From contig NZ_CM001440.1 of the NCBI RefSeq assembly GCF_000244975.1, forward strand, positions 919,538 through 983,537: DNA of 64,000 nt. The letters are read 5' to 3'. Origin of the DNA: Saccharomonospora cyanea NA-134. Its GTDB lineage: Bacteria; Actinomycetota; Actinomycetes; Mycobacteriales; Pseudonocardiaceae. This document shows positions 57,412 to 64,000 of the stretch, one piece after another (within the stretch, counting starts at the first letter, position 1; each line of letters opens with the position of its first letter). Below the pieces are notes generated by a model. The model did not search any database and had not been told where the DNA came from. It saw only the letters and a program-made list of their open reading frames with translations. Both the position numbers and the translations under genes were made by a program.

Positions 57412-58029
57412 ATGCCACGACCCCGTGAGTTCGACGAGCACGAGGTGGTGGCCCGGGCGGCACGCCTTTTCCGCCGCTACGGCTACCACGCCACCTCGAC
57501 CCGTGATCTCGGCGGCGAGCTCGGGCTCACGCCCAGCAGTCTCTACCGCACGTTCGGCGACAAGCACACGTTGTTCCTCCGCGCGCTCGACCACTACCGC
57601 GCGACGGATTCGGCGGAGGCGGGAGTGCGCCTGAACAGCGACGGCCCGTGTCGCGACGTACTGCGGGCGTGGTTGCTGTGGTTGGTTTCGGGCGACGAGG
57701 AGTACCCCGACCTGGGCTGCTTCGTGGTCAACACGACGACCGAGCTCGGTACGGCGGACCCTGAGGTGCGGCGGCGGACCGAGGCCGCGTTCGAGGCCAC
57801 CCGCGAGGCCATCGCAGCCGTGCTGCGTCGCGGTTGCCGAGACGGTGAACTCTCCGCCGATCTCGATGTCGACGCGGCCGTGGAACTGTTGTTCACCACC
57901 GTCCTCGGACTACGTGTTCGCGAACGCGCCGGTCACGACCCCGCGCGACTGGCCCGCACCATTGACTCCGCGATCCGGGCACTCGGTCCGGAACCGCACC
58001 GGGACGGCGCACCGAACCCCGAAGGCTGA
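57412..58029 (+). CDS. TetR-family transcriptional repressor
   Basis: The 205-residue protein starts with the TetR helix-turn-helix (VVARAARLFRRYGYHATSTRDLGGELGLTPSSLYRTFGDKHTLF) and has a C-terminal ligand domain with GCFVVNTTTELGTADPEVR, typical of the TetR-C16-like group. It is divergent from the MFS exporter gene and flanked by operators, so it is likely its repressor. The inducer is unknown. Confidence 0.9.
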   Translation: MPRPREFDEHEVVARAARLFRRYGYHATSTRDLGGELGLTPSSLYRTFGDKHTLFLRALDHYRATDSAEAGVRLNSDGPCRDVLRAWLLWLVSGDEEYPDLGCFVVNTTTELGTADPEVRRRTEAAFEATREAIAAVLRRGCRDGELSADLDVDAAVELLFTTVLGLRVRERAGHDPARLARTIDSAIRALGPEPHRDGAPNPEG

Positions 58030-58155
58030 CGAGCACGGGAGACAGCCGCCCGTGGGAGGCGGGCGAACACGACGACGGCCCACCCGGTACCGGCCTTGCC
58101 AGGGCCGGCCCGTGGTGAGCCGTCGAGGTGGGTTCCGCGGGGACGCCGCGGGCCG

Positions 58156-58329
58156 TCAGGACTCGGGCGCCTCGTCGAAGGGCGGAGCCGTGTGGTCGTC
58201 GTCGGCGGGCGGTTCCGGGTCGCGCCACTCCTCGGCACGGCTCGGACGATTGGCTTTCAGCATGCCCTGCATCTCGGCCTTCAGCTCCTCGTCCTCGCGG
58301 GGACTGTGCGTGTCGCTCTCCCGATGCAT
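58156..58329 (-). CDS. Conserved small acidic actinobacterial protein
   Basis: The 57-residue protein has GGGAGG at an ideal distance from its ATG. It contains EELKAEMQGMLKANRPSRAEEWRDPEPPADDD, a stretch I recognise from small proteins widespread in actinobacteria whose function is unknown. It is acidic and probably disordered outside the central helix. A GC-rich hairpin (CCGCGG-GGACG-CCGCGG, about 58135-58151) follows its stop and may terminate it. Confidence 0.78.
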   Translation of the reverse strand: MHRESDTHSPREDEELKAEMQGMLKANRPSRAEEWRDPEPPADDDHTAPPFDEAPES

Positions 58330-58458
58330 GTGCGCCTCCCTTCGTCGTCCCCGCCTACCCGTGGCCCGCCCGCGTGAAACGCCGGGTTGACGATCGCCCG
58401 CCCGGGTATCCGGGGACGGTCCGCAGACGATCCGCGAGGAGGGACCGGGAGACAGATC

Positions 58459-58695
58459 ATGACCGCGCAGAACCCCGACCCCGACCCGCGGAACACGCCC
58501 GGGCTGGAACCCGGGGGTGGAGTGAGCCCCGGCGACACGCCGCCGGACTCGGGGCAGACGTCCGGGCTTTCCCACCGGGAACCGCGGCCGAGCCGCAAGA
58601 TGTCCGTGGCGTGGCTCGTCACCATCATCGTGGTCGTGGCGCTCATCGCGGGGTTCTTCCTCACCTACCTGATCGTCTACCTGACCGGTGACTGA
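58459..58695 (+). CDS. DUF6480-type single-helix membrane protein
   Basis: The 78-residue protein begins MTAQNPDPDPRNTPGLEPGG, has a Pro/Gly-rich region (GDTPPDSGQTSGLSHREPRPSRK), and ends in one membrane helix (VAWLVTIIVVVALIAGFFLTYLIVYL). I recognise it as DUF6480. GGGAG precedes the ATG. It is 24 bp upstream of the type II NADH dehydrogenase gene and could be its membrane partner, but that is inference. Confidence 0.78.
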   Translation: MTAQNPDPDPRNTPGLEPGGGVSPGDTPPDSGQTSGLSHREPRPSRKMSVAWLVTIIVVVALIAGFFLTYLIVYLTGD

Positions 58696-58719
58696 TTCGC
58701 GGCCGAACGGGAGGTCCGT

Positions 58720-60018
58720 GTGCCGAAACGCATTCTGATCGTCGGAGGCGGCTATGTCGGCCTCTACACCGCACTGCGGCTCCAGCGGGGACTGCGGCCG
58801 GGCGAGGCCGAGGTGACGGTCGTCAACCCCGAGAACTACATGGTGTACCGGCCGTTGTTGCCCGAGGTGGCCTCCGGAACCCTCGAACCGAGGCACGCGG
58901 TGGTGCCGCTGCGTGCGGTGCTACGGAAGACCCGGTTCATCTCCGGCGCGTTGACCGGCCTGGACACCGCCAGGGCGACCGCCACGGTGCAGCCCATGGC
59001 GGGACCCTCGCTGGAGCTGGAGTACGACGAACTCGTGCTCGCGCTGGGCGCGACGTCGCGGCTGCTGCCCGTGCCGGGGCTGGCCGAGCGCGGCATCGGC
59101 TTCAACTCGCTGGCGGAGGCCGCCCACCTGCGCGACCACGTCCTGAGGCAGCTCGAGATCGCCGCCGCGACCACCGACCCCGAGGTGCGGCGCAGTGCGT
59201 TGACCTTCGTGTTCGTCGGTGGCGGGTACACCGGTGTGGAGGCCGTCGCGGAGTTGCAGGACATGGCCGTCGACGTGCTGGAGGGCTACCCCGAGGTCGA
59301 CCGGTCGGAGATGCGCTGGATCCTGGTCGAGGCGATGGACCGCATCCTCGGCACCGTCAGCGCCGACCTCGCCGAACTCGCCACCACCGAGCTCACCGCC
59401 CGCGGCATCGACATCCGCACCGGAACGTTGCTCGAATCGGCCGAGAACGGGGTGCTGCAACTGTCCGACGGCACGAAACTGTCGTCCGACACGCTGGTGT
59501 GGGTCGCCGGGACGCGGCCGCAGACGATCATCGGTGAGCTCGGCCTTCCCGTCGACGACCGCGGCAGGCTCGTCGTCGACGACACCATGCGGGTCCACGG
59601 CCAGCCCAACATCTGGTCCGCGGGCGACTGCGCGGCCGTGCCCGACCCGGAGAAGGGCGGAACCTGCCCGCCCACCGCGCAGCACGCGGTGCGGCAGGCG
59701 CAACAGCTCGGGGAGAACCTGCTGCTGACGTTGCGGGGCCACGCCGTGAAGCCGTTCCGGTACAACAGCCGGGGCGAGTTCGTCACTCTCGGCAAGAACA
59801 AGGCCGTGGGCGAGGTGCTCGGCCACAAGGTGGACGGCACCCTGGCGTGGACACTGCGGAGGGCGTACTACGCCACGCAGATCCCGACGTGGAACCGCAC
59901 GGTGCGCGTGCTCGGCGACTGGGTCGTCGGCATGCCGTTCGGCCACGACGTCGTGAACTTCGGCTCCCGCGAGGAACCGCGCGGCGCCTTCAAGGAAGCC
60001 GCGGCCGAGAAGAAGTAA
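58720..60018 (+). CDS. ndh: Type II NADH dehydrogenase (NDH-2 family)
   Basis: The 432-residue protein has the FAD-binding start RILIVGGGYVGLYTALRLQ, the NADH-binding GGGYTGVEAVAEL near residue 165, and the second FAD segment IWSAGDCAAVPDP. It lacks a C-terminal membrane helix; NDH-2 enzymes associate with the membrane surface and pass electrons from NADH to menaquinone without pumping protons. The GTG start follows GAGG. A related sulfide:quinone-type role is less likely. The DUF6480 gene is just upstream and an array of 21-bp repeats follows the stop. Confidence 0.88.
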   Translation: MPKRILIVGGGYVGLYTALRLQRGLRPGEAEVTVVNPENYMVYRPLLPEVASGTLEPRHAVVPLRAVLRKTRFISGALTGLDTARATATVQPMAGPSLELEYDELVLALGATSRLLPVPGLAERGIGFNSLAEAAHLRDHVLRQLEIAAATTDPEVRRSALTFVFVGGGYTGVEAVAELQDMAVDVLEGYPEVDRSEMRWILVEAMDRILGTVSADLAELATTELTARGIDIRTGTLLESAENGVLQLSDGTKLSSDTLVWVAGTRPQTIIGELGLPVDDRGRLVVDDTMRVHGQPNIWSAGDCAAVPDPEKGGTCPPTAQHAVRQAQQLGENLLLTLRGHAVKPFRYNSRGEFVTLGKNKAVGEVLGHKVDGTLAWTLRRAYYATQIPTWNRTVRVLGDWVVGMPFGHDVVNFGSREEPRGAFKEAAAEKK

Positions 60019-60019
60019 C

Positions 60020-60103
60020 CGTGTCCGCAGCCTGCGCACGCGTGTCCGCACCTTACGCACGCGTGTCCGCAGGCTGCGTACGCGTGTCCGTACTTCCTGT
60101 ACG
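60020..60103. repeat. Array of four tandem 21-bp repeats, locus C
   Basis: Four units of exactly 21 bp follow the ndh stop at 60020, 60041, 60062 and 60083. Each starts CGTGTCCG and ends in ACG or a near form, with a variable middle. The first three have the full core CGTGTCCGCA. Arms such as TGCGTACG are self-complementary. There is no gene in the gap of 133 bp. The core is the same as in loci A, B and D. Confidence 0.85.
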
Positions 60104-60151
60104 CGGTGCCCTCCCCGGACAACGGCGGGGAGCCATGCTTGACTGACCGCC

Positions 60152-60658
60152 ATGCGGATCCAGCGCCCCGCGCCGCCCCGCCGGGGCGGTGAGCGGGAGA
60201 CCCTGCGCACGTTCCTGGACCACCACCGCGCCACGCTGGCGTGGAAGTGCGAGGGCCTGACCGACGAGCAACTGCGCCGTCGTTCGATGCCGCCGTCGAG
60301 GCTGTCGCTGCTCGGGCTCGTGCGGCACCTGGCCGAGGTGGAACGGGCGTGGTTCCGCCGGGTGATCAACGCCGAGGACGTGCCGCTGGTGTGGTCGGCC
60401 GAAGGGGACTACCAGGTGGCGTACGACGCGAGCACGGCGACGCGGGCGGAGGCGTTCGCGGCGTGGGAGACGGAGGTCGAGCACTCCCGCCGCATCGAGC
60501 GCGAGGCGGCGTCCCTCGACGTCACCGGGTACGACCCCCGGTCGGGCGAGCAGGTGTCGCTACGGCTCGTGATGTTGCACCTGATCCACGAGTACGCGCG
60601 GCACAACGGGCACGCCGACTTCCTGCGTGAGGGAGTCGACGGCACCGTCGGGGTGTGA
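60152..60658 (+). CDS. DUF664/DinB-fold protein (mycothiol-dependent type)
   Basis: The 168-residue protein is a four-helix DinB-fold: RETLRTFLDHHRATLAWKCEGL, LLGLVRHLAEVERAWFRRV with the first metal His, and MLHLIHEYARHNGHADFLRE with the other histidines. This DUF664 family includes putative mycothiol-dependent S-transferases of actinobacteria. The N-terminal start at the ATG near 60152 may be a little long. It is flanked by repeat loci C and D. Confidence 0.86.
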   Translation: MRIQRPAPPRRGGERETLRTFLDHHRATLAWKCEGLTDEQLRRRSMPPSRLSLLGLVRHLAEVERAWFRRVINAEDVPLVWSAEGDYQVAYDASTATRAEAFAAWETEVEHSRRIEREAASLDVTGYDPRSGEQVSLRLVMLHLIHEYARHNGHADFLREGVDGTVGV

Positions 60659-60667
60659 CGACGACAT

Positions 60668-60738
60668 CGTGTCCGCACCCTGCGTACGGGTGTTCGCGAC
60701 GTGCGATGCGGACACGCGTACACCGAGTGCGGACACGG
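60668..60738. repeat. 71-bp composite repeat, locus D
   Basis: A forward core CGTGTCCGCA at 60668 is followed by inverted cores at 60707 and 60728, with the same offsets (39 and 60) as in locus A at 18809. The two copies agree at about 60 of 71 positions. The element lies between the DUF664 and ATP-grasp genes. The inverted arrangement could fold as a hairpin in single-stranded form. Confidence 0.82.
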
Positions 60739-60781
60739 TGCGAGCGTTTACTCCACCGGGTGTCAGGAAACCCACGGCAGC

Positions 60782-62053
60782 GTGAAGAACATCTTTGTGC
60801 TCGCGCTGGACGACGAGAACACGCGCACGCTGTACTCCGTTCCAGGCGCCGACGACTACCGGTTCCACCAGTTGCTCACCGTGGAGGAGACCCAGGTCGG
60901 TGAGATCGACGTCGACGCGCTGCTCGACAAGGCGGTGTCCGAACTGGACTCCTTCGACGGGTCGATCGACGCCATCGTGTCGTACTGGGACTTTCCTTCC
61001 TCCACGCTCCGTGCTCTGCTGTGCGAACGCTACGGGCTTCCAGGGCCATCCCTGGAGTCGGTGGTGAAGTGCGAGCACAAGTACTGGTCTCGCCTCGAAC
61101 AGCAGAAGTCGATCGACGAGTATCCGCACTTCGGCATCGTGGACCTGGACGAACGCCGGCCCCGCCCGCCCGAGGGCGTGCGCTACCCGATGTGGTTGAA
61201 ACCGGTCAAGTCGTACTCGTCCGAGCTCGCGTTCCTGGCCCGCGACGACGCCGAGTTCGACCAGGCCGTCGCGCAGATCCGCGAGGGCATCGGCCGTATC
61301 GGCAAGGCCTTCGACAGCGTCCTCGGCCGTCTGGACCTGCCGCAGGAGATCCGTGAGGTGGGCGGGCAGGCATGCCTGGCGGAGGAAGCCCTCTCCGGGG
61401 TGCAGTGCGCCACCGAGGGCTACGTCTACAACGGCGAGGTGGTCGTGTACGGCGTGCTCGACTCGATCGACTACCCCGGCCGGTCGTCGTTCCTGCGGCA
61501 CCAGTACCCGTCGCAGCTGCCCGAAGCGTCACAACGCAAACTGCGCGACGTCTCGAAGCGGGTGATCAGCCAGGTCGGTATGGACAACTCGACGTTCAGC
61601 ATCGAGTTCTTCTGCGACCCGTCGTGCGACGACGTGGCGTTGCTGGAGATCAACCCGCGGCACTCGCAGTCGCACGCCGAGATGTTCGAGTGCGTCGACG
61701 GGATCGCGAACCACCACGCCATGGTGCAGCTCGGTCTCGGCCGCGACCCCGAGCTGCCGTCCGGCGAAGGTCCGTACAACATCGCCGCGAAGTGGTACTA
61801 CCGGCGGTTCTCCGACGCGTTGGTGTCCTCGGTGCCGAGTACCGAGGACATCGATCGCCTCCGCGAGGAGCTCGGCGGTATCGAGGTGGACGTCGTGCCG
61901 AAGGCCGGCGAGCGCCTGTCCGACCTGCCGGGCCAGGACAGCTACAGCTACGAACTCGCCCACATCTTCGTCGGTGCCCGCGACGAGACCGACCTGGTGC
62001 GGAAGTACGAGCGCTGCGTCGAGGCGTTGCCGTTCGAGTTCGACGAGGACTAG
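60782..62053 (+). CDS. ATP-grasp ligase (carboxylate-amine type)
   Basis: The 423-residue protein has an N-terminal Rossmann-like domain (IDAIVSYWDFPSSTLRALL), the ATP-grasp central region with lysines KCEHKYWSR and WLKPVKSYSS, and the acidic metal site VALLEINPRHSQSHAEMFE (Glu and Asn bind Mg-ATP). It should activate a carboxylate as acylphosphate and join it to an amine or thiol. The substrates are not known. It is followed 25 bp later by an S15 peptidase gene, a pairing that suggests a small peptide or amide product made and trimmed. The GTG start at 60782 has a weak AGGAA. Confidence 0.86.
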   Translation: MKNIFVLALDDENTRTLYSVPGADDYRFHQLLTVEETQVGEIDVDALLDKAVSELDSFDGSIDAIVSYWDFPSSTLRALLCERYGLPGPSLESVVKCEHKYWSRLEQQKSIDEYPHFGIVDLDERRPRPPEGVRYPMWLKPVKSYSSELAFLARDDAEFDQAVAQIREGIGRIGKAFDSVLGRLDLPQEIREVGGQACLAEEALSGVQCATEGYVYNGEVVVYGVLDSIDYPGRSSFLRHQYPSQLPEASQRKLRDVSKRVISQVGMDNSTFSIEFFCDPSCDDVALLEINPRHSQSHAEMFECVDGIANHHAMVQLGLGRDPELPSGEGPYNIAAKWYYRRFSDALVSSVPSTEDIDRLREELGGIEVDVVPKAGERLSDLPGQDSYSYELAHIFVGARDETDLVRKYERCVEALPFEFDED

Positions 62054-62077
62054 AAGCCGGACAAGGAGGCTGCCAAC

Positions 62078-64000
62078 GTGCTGCGCGAGGTCGACTCGCT
62101 GCCCTACGACGTCACCGTCGACGAACACGTCTGGATCACCGTCTCGGACGGGACGAGGCTGGCCGCGAAGATCTGGCGGCCCGTGCCGTCCGACCGCGAG
62201 CCCGTGCCGGGACTGCTGGAGTACATCCCGTACCGCAAGCGTGATCTCACGGCCATCCGTGACTCGATCCACCACCCGTACCTGGCCGGGCACGGCTACG
62301 CCTGCGTGCGTGTCGACATGCGGGGCACCGGGGAGTCGGAGGGCGTGCTCACCGACGAGTACCTGGAGGAGGAGCAGCGTGACGCGGAGGACGTGCTCGC
62401 GTGGCTGGCGGAGCAGCCGTGGTGCACCGGTGAACTCGGGATGTTCGGCATCTCGTGGGGTGGGTTCGCGGCGTTGCAGGTGGCGGCCCGCAAGCCGCCG
62501 AACCTGAAGGCCATCGCCATCTCGTCGTTCACCGACGACCGCTACGCCGACGACTTCCACTACATGGGCGGCTGCATGCTGTCGGACAACCTCGCGGAGT
62601 CCGGCACGATGTTCGCCTACAGCACACTGCCTCCGGACCCGGCGTTGGTGGGCGAGCGGTGGCGCGACATGTGGCGCGAGCGGGTCGAGGCAGCCGGCCC
62701 GTGGGTGGACACGTGGTTGCACCACCAGCGCCGCGACACGTACTGGATCCACGCGTCGGTCAACGAGAGCTACGCCGACGTGCAGTGCCCGGTGCTGGCC
62801 ACCAGCGGGTGGGCCGACGGCTACTCGAACGCCGTGGCCCGGCTGCTGGCCCACGTGGACGTCCCGCGCAAGGGCCTGATCGGCCCGTGGTCGCACAAGT
62901 ACCCGCACCTCGGCGAGCCGGGGCCCGCGATCGGCTACCTCCAGGAGCTCGTGCGGTGGTGGGACCACTGGCTGAAGGGTGTGGACAACGGTGTGCTCGA
63001 CGGCCCGATGCTGGTGACGTGGATGCAGGACAGTGTGCCGCCGTCGACGTCCTACCACCAACGACCCGGGCGTTGGGTGGGCGAGGTGGAATGGCCGTCG
63101 CCGAACGTGCGGCCGGTCGTCTTCCCGCTCGCCCGGCACCGGTTGGGCGCGCCCGGCGAGTCCGTGGCCGGTGTGGAGCTGACGGTGCAGTCGCCGTTGT
63201 CGGTGGGGCAGTTCGCGGGGAAGTGGGCGTCCTACAACGCGCCGCCCGACCTGCCGTACGACCAGCGGGAGGAGGACGGTGGCTCGCTGGTGTTCGAGAC
63301 GGAGCCGCTGGCCGAGGATCTGGAGATCCTGGGAACGCCTCGCGTGACGCTGGACGTCGCCGCCGACCGTCCGGTGGCCATGGTGGCCGTGCGGCTGTCC
63401 GACGTGCTGCCGGACGGCAGGGCGACGCGGGTGACCTACGGCCTGCTCAACCTGACCCACCGCGACGGGCACGAACAGCCCGAGCCTCTCGTGCCCGGTG
63501 AGCGCTACCGGGTCGCGGTGGACTTCAACACCGTCGCGCAGCGGTTCCCGGCGGGACACCGGATCCGCCTTTCCGTGTCGTCGTCGTACTGGCCGCTGGC
63601 CTGGCCGCCCCCCGAACCCGTGAGGTTGTCGGTGCGGACCGGCTCGAGCGAGCTGATGCTGCCGGTACGCGAGGCGGGGCACGAGGAACCGGTGATCGAG
63701 TTCGGCGAGCCGGAAGGGGCGCGGCCGATCGAGACCACGCAGGTGCGTCCTGGCAGGCACGCGTGGACCGTGTCGCGTGACCTCGTGCGGTACGAGTCGG
63801 CGCTCGACATCGTGAAGGACGCCGGAACCATCGCGTTCACGGACCACGGTCTCGAGGTCACCCGGTGTGCGAACGAAAGGTACAGCTGGGTGGCCGACGA
63901 CTTCGAGACGGTGGGCGGGGTGACGGAATGGACCATGGGCTTCTCCAGGGGGGACTGGGAGGCCACCACGGTCACGCGGCAGGAACTCACGTGCACGCGC
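62078..64000 (+). CDS. S15-family X-Pro dipeptidyl-peptidase / CocE-type hydrolase (cut off by window)
   Basis: The gene runs past the right edge; 641 codons are visible. The alpha/beta-hydrolase part holds DMRGTGESEG and the nucleophile motif MFGISWGGFAALQ (catalytic Ser in GxSWGG), with a later histidine in GPWSHKYPH. A C-terminal jelly-roll (DLEILGTPRVTLDVAADRPVAMV) is typical of the CocE/NonD group. Members are cocaine esterase, glutaryl-amidase or aminopeptidase-like. The start GTG has AAGGAGG at nine bases and follows the ATP-grasp stop by 24 bp, so the two are an operon. An amidase or peptidase acting on the ATP-grasp product is an inference. Confidence 0.88.
   Translation, partial: MLREVDSLPYDVTVDEHVWITVSDGTRLAAKIWRPVPSDREPVPGLLEYIPYRKRDLTAIRDSIHHPYLAGHGYACVRVDMRGTGESEGVLTDEYLEEEQRDAEDVLAWLAEQPWCTGELGMFGISWGGFAALQVAARKPPNLKAIAISSFTDDRYADDFHYMGGCMLSDNLAESGTMFAYSTLPPDPALVGERWRDMWRERVEAAGPWVDTWLHHQRRDTYWIHASVNESYADVQCPVLATSGWADGYSNAVARLLAHVDVPRKGLIGPWSHKYPHLGEPGPAIGYLQELVRWWDHWLKGVDNGVLDGPMLVTWMQDSVPPSTSYHQRPGRWVGEVEWPSPNVRPVVFPLARHRLGAPGESVAGVELTVQSPLSVGQFAGKWASYNAPPDLPYDQREEDGGSLVFETEPLAEDLEILGTPRVTLDVAADRPVAMVAVRLSDVLPDGRATRVTYGLLNLTHRDGHEQPEPLVPGERYRVAVDFNTVAQRFPAGHRIRLSVSSSYWPLAWPPPEPVRLSVRTGSSELMLPVREAGHEEPVIEFGEPEGARPIETTQVRPGRHAWTVSRDLVRYESALDIVKDAGTIAFTDHGLEVTRCANERYSWVADDFETVGGVTEWTMGFSRGDWEATTVTRQELTCTR

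Noticed and set aside
58090-58108. Terminator hairpin CCGGCC...GGCCGG after the TetR gene
   Set aside because: The stem is only six base pairs with a seven-base loop and no T-run; such short GC hairpins are expected by chance in this DNA.
60020-60103. CRISPR array
   Set aside because: Units are 21 bp with no separate spacers of 30 bp or more, only four copies, and no cas genes nearby.
61529-63847. 772-codon open frame antisense to the ATP-grasp and S15 genes
   Set aside because: It spans two genuine sense genes and their junction; its composition is that of a shadow frame.
1-64000. tRNA or rRNA genes and insertion sequences
   Set aside because: I saw no cloverleaf-like segment in the short gene-free gaps, no rRNA-like conserved stretch and no transposase frame with terminal repeats. 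A covariance search would be needed to exclude a small RNA.

Overview
This is high-GC actinobacterial DNA. The gene set (WhiB regulator, mycothiol-type DUF664 protein, SPW and DUF3040 proteins, group 1h-type hydrogenase, DinB2-type polymerase, ParE/ParC pair) and the frequent GTG starts and ATGA/GTGA stop-start overlaps fit a Pseudonocardiaceae-like organism such as Saccharomonospora. The genus is inferred from protein character, not from a search. Both window edges cut through genes.

1-3.2 kb: gentisate ring-cleavage operon (fumarylpyruvate hydrolase, cut off by the left edge, and gentisate dioxygenase) divergent from an IclR regulator, then an acetyltransferase. 3.4-18.7 kb: a complete [NiFe]-hydrogenase locus. 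hypF is on the plus strand with a DMT-type membrane protein. A ten-gene minus-strand maturation operon (SIS protein, HypC-like, SIS protein, unknown 417-aa protein, endopeptidase, hypC, hypD, hypE, hypA, hypB) is divergent from the structural operon (small subunit, large subunit, NifU-like, DUF5947, small basic protein, DUF6084, DUF6893). The structural proteins match the oxygen-tolerant, atmospheric-H2-oxidising group 1h type.

18.9-28.7 kb: housekeeping and information genes: methyltransferase, whiB with a strong terminator, RNase Z, CBS protein, DinB2-like polymerase, topoisomerase IV (parE-parC), RluA-type pseudouridine synthase. 28.8-36.7 kb: carbohydrate genes: secreted LamG protein and PQQ-type sugar dehydrogenase behind a perfect LacI-type operator, then a SorC regulator divergent from a polyol dehydrogenase/ABC-transport operon that lacks its own ATPase. 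36.8-42.2 kb: small lipoprotein, SPW protein, tandem universal stress protein, membrane proteins, AI-2E transporter, DUF1360, DUF3040 and purC.

42.4-47 kb: a DUF574-type methyltransferase, then a translationally coupled three-gene diterpenoid locus: a class II (DxDD) diterpene cyclase, a cytochrome P450 and a UbiA-family enzyme. 47.2-53.7 kb: secreted neutral ceramidase with a YncE-like beta-propeller, then a tmsA-tmsB pair for 10-methyl branched fatty acids with a MerR regulator. 53.8-58 kb: an unknown gene with a canonical promoter, a covalent-flavin-type oxidase, a small acidic peptide, and a MFS/TetR divergon with two matching operators. 58.1-64 kb: small conserved proteins, type II NADH dehydrogenase, DUF664 protein, an ATP-grasp ligase and an S15 (CocE-type) peptidase cut off by the right edge.

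One feature crosses these gene groups: a family of intergenic repeats with core CGTGTCCGCA spaced at 21 bp, found in four intergenic regions (18.8, 31.4, 60.0 and 60.7 kb). Two of these are 71-bp composite copies of the same length and layout. The most promising undescribed biology is the diterpenoid locus, the hydrogenase accessory genes of unknown function and this repeat family.
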